DNA of 64,000 bases from Protea cynaroides (taxonomy: Eukaryota > Streptophyta > Magnoliopsida > Proteales > Proteaceae): positions 20,963,814-21,027,813 of the forward strand of contig CM053267.1 in NCBI GenBank assembly GCA_028583415.1, given 5' to 3'. Position 1 is the first letter of the stretch. Each line of letters starts with the position of its first letter. Shown in pieces: positions 33,526 through 47,164 of the stretch. Made by a program: the position numbers and the translations under genes. The notes under the pieces were generated by a model. That model had not been told where the DNA came from and made no database searches. It worked only from the letters and a program-made list of their open reading frames with translations.

Positions 33526-36437
33526 ACACCCCAAGCCTGAGGGTGGGGCGCCACATGATACCAGGATCACTAGGTTCAATGAATACTACTAGAAACTAGG
33601 CTTTTTTTTCATAAACTAAGTCTCCACTGAGACATAGAGATAACATCAAGGTGTACCTAAATAAAACACACTCACATGTAATACATAAACTAGTAAACTT
33701 AGACACACAACGAAAGCTACCTCAATATAAATTTGTTATAAGGAAAATACCTAACAAGCTAATCCTTAAACTATCATCAGAAACTGAAACATTTACATAA
33801 TTGTATACATCCTACTATATACAAGTTGTTACATTGCTTTCAAAATAACTCTCTCCCTCTGTCTCTTTCTATCTCTAGGAGTCCGGGACTCAAGCTCTGC
33901 CCTCCTCTAGCTGCAACTGATTAGGCTCAGTGGGAACCTCAAGCATCATCTCCATGGTCTCTCTTTCATCAAAGATGAAAATGTGAGCTCACAGCTCAGT
34001 GAAGAACACACCCCAACTATGCTTAAACATTGAACATCAATATAATATACATACATACATGACATTCATTCACAAATAGCAACAACTAAGGGAAGATGAG
34101 CATGTGCCAACTGGGTAAAATGGAAAATATTAACATGGGATATGATTACATCAAACATTAATACCTAAACATAAGATAACATCAAATGGGTAAAATGGCC
34201 ATGTGATAAGCTGACAACATGCAGTTAAAATCACTAACAAGATTATAACAAACAAACCTAATAGTGAGGAATAGCATCCAATCACCATGGCAACACTACA
34301 TTATATGGATGGCAAAGATACAACAACCATAGATATCCATTCTACATGAACTGGGTAAAAATGGTTTAGTGTTTGATGGAATTATTCGACGCTCAGGTAA
34401 AAGTAAGGAGTGTCATTATAACATAACACCTCATCTCCAGTCATGGGTGACCGAATCACCATCACATGCTGGAGATCATCACATCTAGACGTGCCAAAAC
34501 AAATCCATCGACGCACATTGAACTGGTCTGAAGTGCCATAATAAGATAACACCTCTTCTCCAATCATGGGTGAACATATCACCATTGCATGCTGGAGATT
34601 CATCACGTCCAAACGTGCTGGAACAAATCCATCAAGGCCTGCTGAACTTCCCTAGATAACTCACTAAACTCTTCAACCAGTACCTAACCCCCTACTGGTA
34701 AGGGACATCAAACACAGGTTCTATAATTCACATCATCATCACAACTTAACATTTGTTTCTTTTCTTTCTTGTTTGTGTTGGCCTAGCACCATGCCTTTTT
34801 CTTATCGGCCTCGAGCCAACACTAGGCTTGTCTAGAATGGATTCCATTCTAGCATACTTTTCTTATTCTGGTTTTGTCTTAGCTATTTCTGTACTCATTC
34901 ATTCTCAACATAGTCTATACATTCCAGTAGGTAATGTACAGGCATATCTAACTTAATTTCTCAACATACATTCACTCAGCATCATATATAAAAATACATA
35001 GGTTAGTCCCCTCACCTGGTGCATTGTCTTTTCTCTCTTATAATATGTGAAGGAGTTGTTTATTCTTCTTTCAATACTCTAGCCTCAGCCTTTTCTCGAT
35101 TTGTTTAATGAACACAGAACAAACACTCACTTAGTTTCTCTCCTAATTATCTCATAAAAGCATTCTTCCTAATGACTTTGAGAGATGACTAAAAAGTCCT
35201 CTTCATTCTACTAAGAATTTATTGTTATGATGCCCTGTTAAAAAGTCAAGGGCAAAATAGTCATTTTCAAAAGTTCCTCTCACTTAACTCTGTCTAATTT
35301 ACTAACTTAGGTCTCAAGGAAAAAAATTGTCATTTTTCCATGAAGCCCCTCTTCTAACTTGATTATAAGCCTACTTTTCATCCCTTCCCCTATTCACTGC
35401 TAAAATTTTTCTCATGCTATAGGGGCATAATAATCATTTTACCCCTATTAAAAATTTGGTCTAAATAGGGGTATTATAGTCTTTTCATAGAAATCTAGTA
35501 TTTATGGGAGGCCAGGCCTCAAACTACAGGTTGGCCTGGCCTCTTGAGGCTTGGGGCCTAAAACCCACTAGGTGGCTCCAAAGGGGTAGCCTGAAACTGG
35601 CCGACTGCAAGCTTGCAGGCGGCAAGGCTCACACCTTGTGGCTTGGCAAGTTGCAGTGTTTGGCCTTGTGGCCTGCTGGGTTGTGGCCTTAAGCCTTTTT
35701 AATAATTAAAATATAAAAAATAAAAAACCCTCAACTTTTCTCATCTCTTTATCCTTTCTTCTTATGCATTTTGAACAGTGTTAAGCAGTGTTTAATACAC
35801 ACTACAGCATACAACATGCTTTTTATCCCTAAAAACCAGTTTACATTATCATAACCTAGCTTCAATCATCCCATCAATCTCCTATTAGTTCATTAAAAAA
35901 ACTCATTTGTTGTCCACAGCAGTAGTATTACATTTAAATGCATTAATCTCATGACCTCATTGCAGGTCTATACAGTCCATTATATAAAAGATTATGCCCA
36001 TCCATCATGTAGCATGTGCTAGCAATTGAATTCAAAGATTAACATCATTTAGTCCATCAATTTGCTATTCATTTAACTTAATTTCAGCATGCATACTCAT
36101 TATGAGCTCATTTCAGGGGTTCATCAAATTATCAATCCATAAGAACAATCCAATATTCAGTCCATTAATTTACATTTTACTTTCAATACATTAGCTATAT
36201 GCTACTATCCATATATTCCTTTATCATTCATAAATTCATGATTGAAATTTTCAATCTACCAGTCCATCAATTAAATTCTAAACTGAAAAGGAGCATCATC
36301 GCCATCTTCTCTCCTTTTTTTAAACCTTACATGCATTACATGAGAGGTGGTTCGACCAGCTCTCCTTGCTGCCAAACCACTCTCAAAAAACCTCAATTAG
36401 TCATCATTTCAACCTCAAGTTCTTAAATTAGGTTAGG
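33526..36437 (-). mobile_element. LTR-like segment E, gypsy type, truncated
   Basis: It begins ggttaacaccccaagcc, reminiscent of the end of minus-oriented gypsy LTRs. At 33983-34003 it carries the gtgagctcacagctcagtg block that all other gypsy LTRs here share. A 123-bp unit is tandemly repeated (ataacacctc at 34423 and again at 34546). No coding domain and no matching second LTR were found. G1 interrupts it at 36438. It could be a solo or truncated LTR of another family. Confidence 0.5.
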
Positions 36438-39067
36438 TGTGATAGCCAATTCTAGGAATCGGGCGTGATATCCTGGTCGATCTACGAGATGACCTAAATC
36501 CACCCAGGAACTGACATCTACAGTAATCTACTAACAAATCTCATAGTCTACATAAGCAATATCCACAATAACAATAAAGAAACAGAGGAATATTAGCAAA
36601 AGTAAATACTAAGTGACAGATTTTAACTAGTTGTATCACAACATAAATAGGGTTTAAAGTTATGAATACATCCACAGTGTTAACCAAAATAATACCCGTA
36701 TCCAATATATACATAGCCAAAATAAAAGAGTAAATCTATATCAGTGTTTAGATAGATTACATCTATCTACAAAATAAATCATAAGGAGGGAGGGAGAGAG
36801 AGTATGGAGAGAGTTGCATCAAGCATAAATGCAATCACTACATTTGCAGCCCTTGCCATGCTCCTAGGAATAATCCTCACCCACGGATGCATTGCTCACT
36901 AGCGGAGACTCCATATTCTCAGCCACAGAGTAATATGTATCAAAATCTATAAACAAGTATCAATACGAGAGGTGAGCATCCATCCCAGCTCATTAAGGAA
37001 TCAGGGATCACATGCCATGCACCAATGAGCATGATGAGTTCAAATGTTAGGCCTTAGTATGGTTCTATTGGTGCACTTAGTGTATCTACAGTAGCTTTCA
37101 ACCCTGCCTACGGCTAGATGGCTTTCACACTTCATACACTAGGCTAAGGTAGAAGCAGGATGACCAAGTCTCTTTTGTCAAATTGCTCAGTCAAAGACTT
37201 ATCACCTCCCTTGGGCTTGGTAAATATAATAGGGTTGCACCCTAATCGTCGGTCTCCTGTCCCTTGGGCTACCATGCCCCCACTAAGGTGCTAGCAATAA
37301 GTCTGGGCCCATGTACCCATGTATCACCTTCCCCTAGTACCCACACGTCACATAAGCCCAGGACCTGTGTACTGATGTGTTACCTTTCATTGGTACCTGT
37401 ACATCACACAAGTCATACACACCACCAACCATAACACCATTTAATCATACATAGTTGTTATAATGCAATGCATGCTCAAATATCATATTTATTGGATGAC
37501 ATGTTCAATAGCATACAATCATAGACATTCGCATATGTCCTAAGTCTACGGACCCGACCCCTCACCTGTAAGCACCACTAGTGTTGTAGAACCTAGAAGC
37601 TGATGAAAGGCTTTGGCAAATACCTGCGTTGGTTTATCTATTTAATTACATAGATTCATTATGTTAGTTAAGTGTCTTTTAATCCAGCGTAGACATGTTC
37701 TAAATGTCACTATGTGGGTCCCAAGATAAGCGGGGACCCCGATAGTTGGTCCCCAAAGGATCTAACTAAGCAGACTGGCCAACATTGACCAATGTGATGA
37801 TGGATCCGAGGGATGGTCCGCCAGAATTAGCAGCCGACTGAACCTTATAGTTTTTAGCCAATAGAGAGCCGACGGATCAAGGCTGATAGTCATGCCTCTC
37901 GCTCAGCCTTTGGATAAGTCTCTGTTATGACAATGGACTCATAGAGAGTGAGGTAGAAGCACTGTCGGATGGTAGTACCTACAGCTTTGCTTCCGGCTCA
38001 CAGATAACCTACTCAGCCCCTTGTGGGCATGGAGGATCCATAAAGGTGGGGCCCCAAGGTATAACCGGGCCTTGCCACCCAGAGAATCATGCCTTTAGAT
38101 ATTGAGCCTCTGGCTTAATACCATAAATGATAGGAAAACACTAACAGAGAGCAAGGTGGAGGCACTGATGGATGATGTCTCCGTCGGCTTTGCCTCTGGC
38201 TTAGCTCAACCAATATTTTGGTTAAGTATGGGTCTGGTGAAGGATGGGGCCTTGCTAGCCCCTCTACCAGCCCAACCATATATGATCAAGGCATAGTATC
38301 CGGAGGCAAAGGCAGTACCCTAGCCTCCGACAGGAGTCTGTCGGTTGAGTCTGAAAACCAAACTCAAACGGGGACGATGGTCTCAATATGGGGAGTTTTG
38401 ACTCCCCAACATCACTTAACACCTTATAAGTGGTGGGAAGTATGTTCCCACCCTTAGTGTACATATGGGAGTCACCAAGACTCCATTACAACCCTCATTA
38501 TGGAGGTGGGTGAACAAACCTAACCATTCTATGGTTTGGGTTGGTCTCCATTAATGGTGGAGCCACCACAATCAATAGCCTTAAATCCAATACATTAAGA
38601 AGGGGTGACTAAACTAATCTTAATGGAGGAGAGAATCAAAGCTTGAGCTTGAGCTTGAGCCAAATCTTCTCAACAGTTCTCCAACTTCTCAACCCAACGA
38701 CACAAGAGTTTAAAAGGAGGCAAGGAGCCAAGGGCTCCCTATTTATAGAAAACGAAAAAAGAGAGTATAACACTCACACACGAGTCGGTGGCAGGTAACC
38801 GGATGATGCATCTACCCGTTCATGCTATCGACAGGCTAAAATATAGCCCCGACCTTCACTGTTGGGGCCCCACGTACTGGGTTGCATGATGGGCCCACCC
38901 AATGCTTACTAGTGCTGCTCTAAACCACCTAGAGTAGGTATTAAGACTTACCTATGATTCGTATACATCCGTTGGTCATTAATGTCGGGTGTGCTATGTA
39001 CCGATGTGGGAAAACTTGGCACAGTAGGAATCCAGGTAAATGAGGGATTCCGAATACGGGTCTTACA
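36438..39067 (-). repeat. G1 3' LTR
   Basis: 2630 bp. On the minus strand it starts TGTAAGACCC and ends GGCTATCACA. The first 260 bp (plus reading) match 58334-58702. TATA box at 38740-38747. CTGTCGG-type motifs flank it (38780-38930 and 37960-38346). The purine tract agtagggggaat borders it at 39068. Confidence 0.85.
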
Positions 39068-39079
39068 ATTCCCCCTACT

Positions 39080-41430
39080 TATAAGAATTTCATCCCCAAA
39101 ATTAAGGTATGTCTAACTATCGTACACATACTAATACCTATGCTCCGCATTGACCTGCTTAGGACAACCAAATTTATTTTCTGACCCAAAGTACTCCCTA
39201 TGGATAATAAATTGACAACACCGTCATAACTCCAACAGGTTTGGGATTTACCTACTCCCAAAAAACTTTCTTAACTGGGCATAAGGCCCATTGTCAAGGT
39301 AGGGTTGAATGCCCACTAAGCTTTTGGCAATCACTAGCCCAGTGGCCCATCTTGCCCTAACGATAACATGCCCCGAACAATACTGGTAGCTGTAAAGACT
39401 TTTGCATCGTGGGTAGGGTACAATCTCGCTCGATGTGTCCTCGAGTACCACATTGGTAATATATACCATGCCCCTTATTGTGCAGTACAAAGGTCTCTGG
39501 TGTTGCCAATTGTTGTTCCTCTTATGGAGGTCCAGCCTTAGGGGACTACACCTTCAATACCTTATGTAATGTGCCCACCTTTGAAGGTCCCATGGGGCAC
39601 TGTCAACCCTCTTTCCTATTAGTGCATCCCTATTAAGGTCTTTCGAGGTTCTGGTCATAACCTCTGGATGTTTGATGCTGCTACCAAGTGTGATACAACC
39701 ATTCAATGTTGTTCTTGCAAGTCCTGAATGAACTTCCCCAATATCTCCAATACCCCAGCCATGGCCGACACTGGTGTGGGATCATGTCTTATTGCCTCAA
39801 CCAATGAAGTCAACATCCCCTATTGGAACTTTGAGAGACGACGGTAGATGGCCCTCTTGACGCCATTCATCATTGACACCAAATCTCTAGTGCCTTGGCA
39901 TAGGTAGGATGAGGATGTAATGTTATCCATAACATTTGTAGTAATTCCTAATTTAGAAACCCTAGGTATGGCAGACTTATGGGTGGCGGGGCATGTACAA
40001 TCCGCCATTTGTTCGAAAATTCTCCATTCCATTAGTGAGATTTCATCCTAAGATCACATGGGCATCAACATTTTCATCAATCATTAAGGTATGAATTTAG
40101 GAAGACTTTTTATACCACTCCCAACATTCCCATGGTTATAACATTTCCCCAACTTTCATACTCTATCACAAGATTGCCAACCCATCACAAGATCATGTTT
40201 GCATCGACGTTTCTCAATACCACTCAATAAGTAAACCATTTTCCAATGCCCCTAATTTTCTATTACAGTATCAACTGACATAGATGACACGTTCATCACC
40301 GATTATGCACTATTTCAGATTGCTGACCAATCATAAGATCGTGTTTGATGGCAATTCCTTAATTTTCACAATAAGTGCATTCAATAGACATATCCATTTC
40401 TTCTAGTTCATGACTTTCCGTCATTGCTACCCTTCATAACTTTAGAGATGGTGGTAGAGGTGCTATCAATCATGCATAGACTCCAACCCATCTTACCAAT
40501 CCCTCGATTCATCCATTGATAACGCGCTTTGTTCAGGATTTGGAGCTCATCTCTCCCCATCCGTTAGCCTCAAGGGCATGGATTCATCGTGACACCTAAT
40601 CGAATCCTTATACAATTCTAGCTCAAATGCTATTAGTGCCAATGGCTTGAAACAGACAGTGGTGATTTGAGGAAACTAAGGTTGTGGCCCTAGATCACAT
40701 GTTCGGATCATGAAACATTTTGCGACGATGCCACAGGCCCCCGTTTAACATTTTGTGTATTGAGTTCCGGATAGGGAATTAGAATTCTTGCGGAGGCAAC
40801 ATTCTAATTCATTATACTGAATGGTGTCCCGCAAAACTCCCAATATGCTAAAATTTACTCAGTTTAAACATAACCGCTATGTTCAAGCTAGTTCGGGGGC
40901 TTACCTAGATGGTGGGACTATTGTCTACTGCATTCTCCATCATGAGACTTCTAATGGTCACGCCTTATCTCCGTGTAACCCTTATGTATGGTCAGGCCCA
41001 TCCTAACCCTCCTAATAGCTTCCATTATCTATGGTCTAAGCTCACGCCGTTGGGGAAAATAGTTGTCTAAGAAGGCCTCGTGAAATATTACCTAGGTGAT
41101 TTCCCCATGGCAATACAACAGGACAAGCCGCATCTCTTGCCACCACATGTACGGCTCACCTTCAAGTTAGTAGGTCAGCTTACCCATCATGTCTTCCATG
41201 GCTTGGATCCATGTCATGGACTGTGAAGGGTCACCACCTTGTCCAATAAAGTGAGTGGGAGCCATCCTTAGAAATTGATACATTGCCTCCATGACAGTCA
41301 CTTGGACCTGTCTTGATGGGGGTGGAGTCAATTCAACCACTTGCATTGGGTCCATAGCTAGTGAGGCCGAGGAAACCCTCACAGGTAGCCTATATCTGGC
41401 ACCTAATTGGGCATTTTCAACCAACTGGTC
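39080..41430 (-). pseudogene. G1 gag, decayed
   Basis: The minus strand shows MEAMYQFLRMAPTHFIGQGG, DPSQSMTWIQAMEDMMGKLT, a stop, then GEPYMWWQEMRL and VIFHEAFLDNYFPQRRELR: the gypsy gag core with the WW and FP motifs. Further on, a zinc knuckle reads CYR-stop-GKMGHWASDC near 39330-39375. Between these the sequence is too eroded to follow. The purine tract and LTR follow within 250 bp of the knuckle, so pol is entirely missing. Confidence 0.68.
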
Positions 41431-41717
41431 AAGCTACCACCTCTGTGATCAGCCAGCTCATAGCAGTTTCTCTTGCTTGGCTTCCAGAGAGGAAAGCAGC
41501 AGCAAAAGTGGATGATCTATCATCCAAATATGCCTCTGCCATCCTGATACTCAAAAAATTTCTTGGTGATTCCTTAAGCTTGGCTGAGGCATGAGGCGGA
41601 GGACTGATCTACCGGTTGCCAAGATTTCATAAGCTTTTAGGACACCAAATTTAAAGAGACACGACCTTCGGCCTATCATAAGTAATCCAGCTAGAGGCAG
41701 GTCCTTTAGTAACTAAT

Positions 41718-41751
41718 CTGTCGGTTCAGCCGAACTCAGAGCCTATAAAAA
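41718..41751 (+). promoter_or_regulatory. Putative promoter of the G1 antisense gene
   Basis: CTGTCGGTT at 41718 is followed by a TATAAAAA box at 41744-41751. It faces the antisense gene and lies about 110 bp before a likely 5' splice site. CTGTCGGTT also occurs in the G1 LTR at 38338. Confidence 0.55.
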
Positions 41752-41862
41752 GGAGGAGAGAAAGCAGAAGACCTTCCCAGCCCTACCAGAACCTCCTACT
41801 TTCCCATTCAGAGGCTCCCGGTGGCACTTCAGGCACCACCCCTTCTTGGCTCATCTCTTCAG

Positions 41863-43097
41863 GTAGCATTCCTACTTCTCCCCTTTCATTTGTTTGTTCT
41901 GACTTTTTCGAACTTCTTTTTTTTTTCAGTTTCCATTTTTGGTTAGGGAAGGAAGGGATGCCCTGGGATCCCCTTAACCCTTAATCAGACCCATGGCTTT
42001 AGGACCATGTCCTTTCTTTGGAGCCCCCATCGATTACTGGTGGAGCTGGCAAGGCTTTACGACTCTGCCATGGCTTATCTCCCTACCCTAGCCACTCGAT
42101 TAATACCCTAACCCACTCCATTGGGACGGGACTTGCAAGCACAAAAGGGTTTAGGGTTCCACCCTATTGGTTATGCCATTTTAGCCCTTGCAACCCCAAA
42201 TCCCTGATTGGCATGCCATAATGGTACACTCGCATTGATGTGGGAAAAGTCCCATTGATAATTAATTGAGTCGTGTTTGCTTGAACAACATGTCCCTGGC
42301 CGAAAGGGGTACTCTGGTTATGATTTGGGTTTGTCCCCCATAAGGCTGCCCATTACTTTGAGGTAGGGGGTGATGGCCTCAACCCTTCTCACAAGGGGTG
42401 CCAAATTTTTGCACCTATGTGCCCGAAGACCACTCGATTCAGCTCATGCCCACAACTAGGTACTGTACGACCCTCACTAGAATAGTGTGTTTCATTGGCA
42501 CCCCAGTGTCGAGTTGGGGTACGCCCCATAGGTAGTCTTCGGAGTTCCCCTTGCCACTAGCCTAAGCCCCTTGGGCCGTGTTCCCATTTTTGATCAGCAC
42601 TACCTCTTATGGTTTTGGGGGCTTAGAGCATCTGGTTAGCCCCCACACGTATTTGATTTGTTTTGTATGTTTACCATGGTACCCATTAAGCTAAGGGTAT
42701 GCCCCAAGGGATCCTCACGGTTTTAGTTGGGACTTCCTTTCATGAGGCTACCCATCCCTTACCATTAAGTGTGGTGGTCGGAGGGCCAATTGCAACTCCT
42801 TCCTGCTCTTGACAGAGCTTATGTCCTCTGCATGTTCACCCGGCCTCATAGCACATACATGGTCAGTTATTCCTTGGTCCTCTTTTCCCTTAGGGAGCTT
42901 TTGGAATGGGACCTAATACCCTAAGATGGTAGGTCAGTTGGTTTGGAAACCCTTGGTTTTTTATCTAAATAATATGCTTTGTGGTGGGGGTGGGGGTATG
43001 GTACCCCTCCCAATGATTTTATTTTGTGCTTTGTATTGTTATATATGGCTTTGATTCATAATACTAACCAAGCGTGTTTCATTTTTTTGTATTGCAG
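41863..43097 (+). other. Predicted 5'-UTR intron of the G1 antisense gene
   Basis: The donor is CAG|GTAGCA at 41863. A perfect branch-point match TACTAAC lies at 43062-43068. The acceptor TTGCAG ends at 43097, seven bases before the ATG at 43104. The acceptor is kept in the duplicated copy (attgcag near 44400). Predicted from signals only. Confidence 0.5.
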
Positions 43098-44214
43098 ATA
43101 ATCATGGCCACGACTAGAAGATTTGTTCCACCTAAGGTCCAGGGTTTTGATGCCCACTGGTTTTGGTCCTACAGAGAAAGTCAAAACTGGCAAGGTACTA
43201 CAACAGTAAGGTTGAGGCTGATCGCTACGTAGTGTTTGACGAGCTCATCCCATTTGTAATACAAGAGCCCTTTGATAGGCTTGGGTAGACCTCAGCCATG
43301 TGCCTCAGGGATGATGTGTACCCTTACTTAGTACACTATTTTTACTGCAACTTGAGGTATAGCATGGATGATGACATAGGAGAGTGGCACCCCACCAGTA
43401 GGGTGAAGGGCATGGACATTTCACTGGATGTCACGAGTCTGGCTGTCGTATTAGAGGTCTCCCCAGGAGGGGAACACTACTATAAGGCTCAACAGGAGAC
43501 ATTAGAAGTTGACAAGGAAGGGTGGTTAAAGATACGAAAAGCCCTTATTCAGCCTCACCTACTGAACAAACCCCAGGAAAATAGAAAGTCTGATTTTAGG
43601 GCCACTTCGAGGGTCCTCAGTAGAGTGGTGTAGCACAACATCCTCCCTTGAAATAGGCACCGGGAGGAGCTGAACCACTTTGGTATGTATGTGACCTATA
43701 GTCTTTTCATAGAGAATCCACTATGTCTCCCCTACCTCATCCTATGCACCCTCATCTACACCTCTCAACACCTGGGTGGTAAGGAGAAGTTCTCTTACTA
43801 TCGCATGATGACTTGCACCTTTGCCAGCGTCGGGGTGGTTTTACAGGGGGAGACCATAGATAACAACCCGGAGTCATCTGATTTTTGCTAGGACTCCATC
43901 GTCTGGATAAAGATTGCTAATACCGTTATGTCAGACTCGGAGCTCAAGGCACTGCCAGGGCCAGTACCGGTATAGGAGTCGACACCAGTTATGAGATAAG
44001 AGCAGTGGATCTTGACACCGAGCCAACCGTCAATAGTGATAGTAAGGAGGACTTAGATGACAGCGAGGGTGATGAAGGTTCCGACACTGACGGTGGTAGT
44101 GATGGAGATGGTGATGATGAGGGGGGACTCCATGGAGGTGGACATGGCTCCCAAGGTACAGCGAGTTCCTCCAGTCGTTGGGATTTCTAGGCCCAACAGT
44201 CCTATTGAAATGGG
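42901..44214 (+). repeat. Tandem duplication in G1, unit 1
   Basis: The period is 1314 bp: ttggaatgggacctaatacc at 42901 recurs as ttgaaatgggacttaataca at 44215. The unit covers the end of the intron and most of the antisense gene. Copy 2 continues through the G2 insertion to the gene's natural end at 57737. Confidence 0.8.
43104..44190 (+). pseudogene. G1 antisense accessory gene, copy 1
   Basis: It starts MATTRRFVPPKVQGFDAHWF, shifts frame near 43195, then reads MCLRDDVYPYLVHYFYCNLR, GEWHPTSRVKGMDISLDVTS and ALIQPHLLNKPQ. After a stop come ELNHFGMYVTYSLFIENPLC and HLGGKEKFSYYRMMTCTFAS, then an acidic run. Each block aligns with the G2 gene (53036-54340): FYCNLQV, SYVKGMNISFDYRQL, LPYGRMITVLLTHLG. 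It lacks the C-terminal end because the duplication cut it off. Confidence 0.75.
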
Positions 44215-44914
44215 ACTTAATACACTGGGAAGGTAGGTTAGTTGGTTTGGAAACCCTTGGTTTTTTATCTAAATGATACGCCTTGTAGTGGAGGGTAGGG
44301 GTCTAGTACCCCTCCCAACAAGTTTCTTTTATGCTTTCTATTGTTATCTATGGCATTGATTCATAATGTTGACCAAGCGTGTTTTATTTTTTGTATTGCA
44401 GATAATCATGGCCCAGACTAGGATATCCATTCCACCTGAGGTCTAGGGTTTTGATAGCCACTGGTTCTGGTCCTATAGAGAAAGTCAAAACTGGGCATGG
44501 TACTACAACAGTAAGGTGGAGGCTGGTCGCTACATGGTGTTTAACATGCTCGTCTGGTTCGTAATATGGGAGCCCTACGCCTGGTTCTGGTGGACCCCAG
44601 ACATGCGCCTCAAGGATGATGTGCACCCTTTCTTATATGCCATTTTTACTGCAACTTGAGGTACACCAGGACGACGACATAGGAGAGTGGCGCCTCACCA
44701 GCAAGGTAAAGGGCATGGACATTTCACTGGATATGGTAAGTCTGGCCTCCGTATTGGAGGTCTCGCCAGGAGGAGAACACCATTATAAGGCTCCGAAGGA
44801 GCCACTAGAGGTTCACGAGGAAGGGTGGCTAAAGATACGAAAAGCCCTTATTTAGCCTCACTTACTGAACAAGCCCTAAGAAAATAGAGAGTCCAATTTC
44901 AGGCCCACTCTGAG

Positions 44915-47164
44915 TGTCACACCCCAATTCCGCTCTATTCAGAATGGTGTGATGAACTGCTAACAAATCAACGGTTCAACCAGGATCTCGAGTAGGCTAT
45001 ATCCATTTTATCTAAACCCCATACATCCATATTCATAATCAGAGTAAATACACAATAACGGAAGTCTTATAATAAAATGAACTGAGAATCTATTGTGATA
45101 TTAATATTTAAATAGCAAATTATTCTGTATCAACTGAGACATAAATAAATATCAAATACATGTCCATAATCAATCCAAGTAAAGAAAACTAGAAAATATC
45201 TAATCAAATACGCATGAGTTGCACTCGCAAGAGGAGTCATGTGTATCCACTTCCTCTTCCACTTCCATCTTCGCCACGTTCTCGTACACTAGAGCATTTA
45301 CATGATCTTCAACAGTCGTACCTGCATCATCAACTAAAAATATTCGATGTCGAAAGGATGAGCACACATCACGGCTCAGTGAGCAAACAAAACAATGCAA
45401 CAATACATATGCATGCAGTCAAATCATATCTTTGGTCTGGTTTAAAGTTTGCACTGTGCTATAGAAAGGACAGGTGGCCGCCACACCTCTATACACGAGT
45501 GTGTGGAAATTTCCAATGAAAACGGCACCGTCGCCCCACATGCACCCAGAATGGCACAATATACACCCCATGAAGAACGGTCATGGCTGTACCGGTTGAT
45601 ACCATACCAACAAATAAACCCCTACTGGCTAGGGTTGCAAATTGGGCTCGCAACTAACCAATCCTAATGTCAAACAGTGTATCCAAGGCCTCACCCCAGC
45701 ATCCCTCAGAACATCCATAGAGATAGAGCTAAGGCCCCCCGGTAGAGTCAGAGACTACAAGGATCGAGACCACCTCCCCTGATACTCTACGACATAATAG
45801 TTCTGCTAAGGTAATGGCGATACGACGACATCAGTGGACATGACTTGAGTAGACCATGGCACAATATACACCCCACGAAGAACGGTCTTGGCTGTACCGA
45901 TTGATACCATCCCTACCCGCACCATATACAATGGCCAAACACAAACATTCACATGCCTATTTCTATCATCATCATCATCATCATCATGTTATAAACAATA
46001 AAGTAAATATGCATGAACAAATAATAGAAATATTGGATGACATGTTGAATGCACATACAAACATACATGCATAAAATCAATATGGCATTGGACTCAAGAA
46101 ATAAAACAGTTTATTATTAACCAATTAGTTTAGGTCTTGTTCCCTCACCTTAGCTTGCTAATAGATCCTCTTTCAAGCTTTAGAATCACCTTTATAATGT
46201 TATTATATTGCTAGAAAACCTAACAATTAATTCCAAATTTAAAAAATATCCTGTTAACTGGGGGTCGGAGATTGGGTCGGAGTCATGATCGACCCCTAGT
46301 GCGACCCCCCTATTCTGGACTTCCCAAACACTGGGCGTCGATGTTCGGGGTCTGGTAGGGTCGATTGGCCATCGACCACCTGTGCGACCCCCTGTGGGTT
46401 TTGTTGATTTTTCTGCTTTCAGTCCATTCTTCGCATTTGGGGTCCTATGGCTTGTTACTACAATCCATATTACACATGTTCTACGGCCTAGAACCATGAT
46501 TTATTCACCTAAATGGCTTTCATGACTTCCCCATGGTTTTCCATGATAACCTAACCATGGGTTGATGGTTTGGGATTCTCTGAGATCATACTCTCTTCAT
46601 TACCTAACCTAAGGTCTGTAGAAACTCATGGAATTATTATCCATACCTGAGAAGAATACTCCTTCTCTGCAACTCTTCTCCTTTTTGCTTTCTTCTCTTC
46701 CTTGCTTCTCTTCTTCTTCTTTTTTTCCTTCTCTTCTCTTTCTCTCAATCCAGTTAGGGTTGTAAAAAGAGTGAAAGAGGCTTAGGGACGTCCTATTTAT
46801 AGAGTAAAAACTCCTAAAATAAGTCCCATTGAGTTTAGGAAAGAATCCAACCGAAATTAAAAAACATTCCTAATTTCTGTTTCTGGCGGCAACTAGGGGT
46901 CGATGAGGGGGTCAATGATCCCGTCGACCCCTAACTCCTGAAGTGTCCAACCCCCTCTGTAATACAGGGGGTCTGACCTTCTGTCTTGGGGGTCCGACCC
47001 TCCATTGCTGGGTATGCGACCCTCCCCTTAATTTAAGTGTTTTTGGGTCGATTTGATACCTGGGATCACGATCTCCTTCACGCCATTGGTCCATTTGGCT
47101 CGACCATGATGGGTAAACCTGATTCAAGGTGGTAAGACCGGGTTAGTTTGATACGGGTCTTACA
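44915..47164 (-). repeat. G2 3' LTR
   Basis: 2250 bp, TGTAAGACCC...GTGTGACA on the minus strand. TATA box 46794-46801. GGGGTCGA-type clusters at 46892-47050 and 46259-46385. A catcat microsatellite lies at about 45968-45988, and the atggcacaatatacacccca block occurs twice (45551 and 45856). Confidence 0.93.

Noticed and set aside
41167..41594. Plus-strand frames at 41291-41594 as extra antisense genes
   Set aside because: They are shadows of the G1 gag core on the minus strand and lie upstream of the putative antisense promoter.
45214..45667. Frames in G2, G3 and S1 LTRs repeated in several copies
   Set aside because: They recur only because the LTRs recur; none continues outside the LTR or shows a domain.
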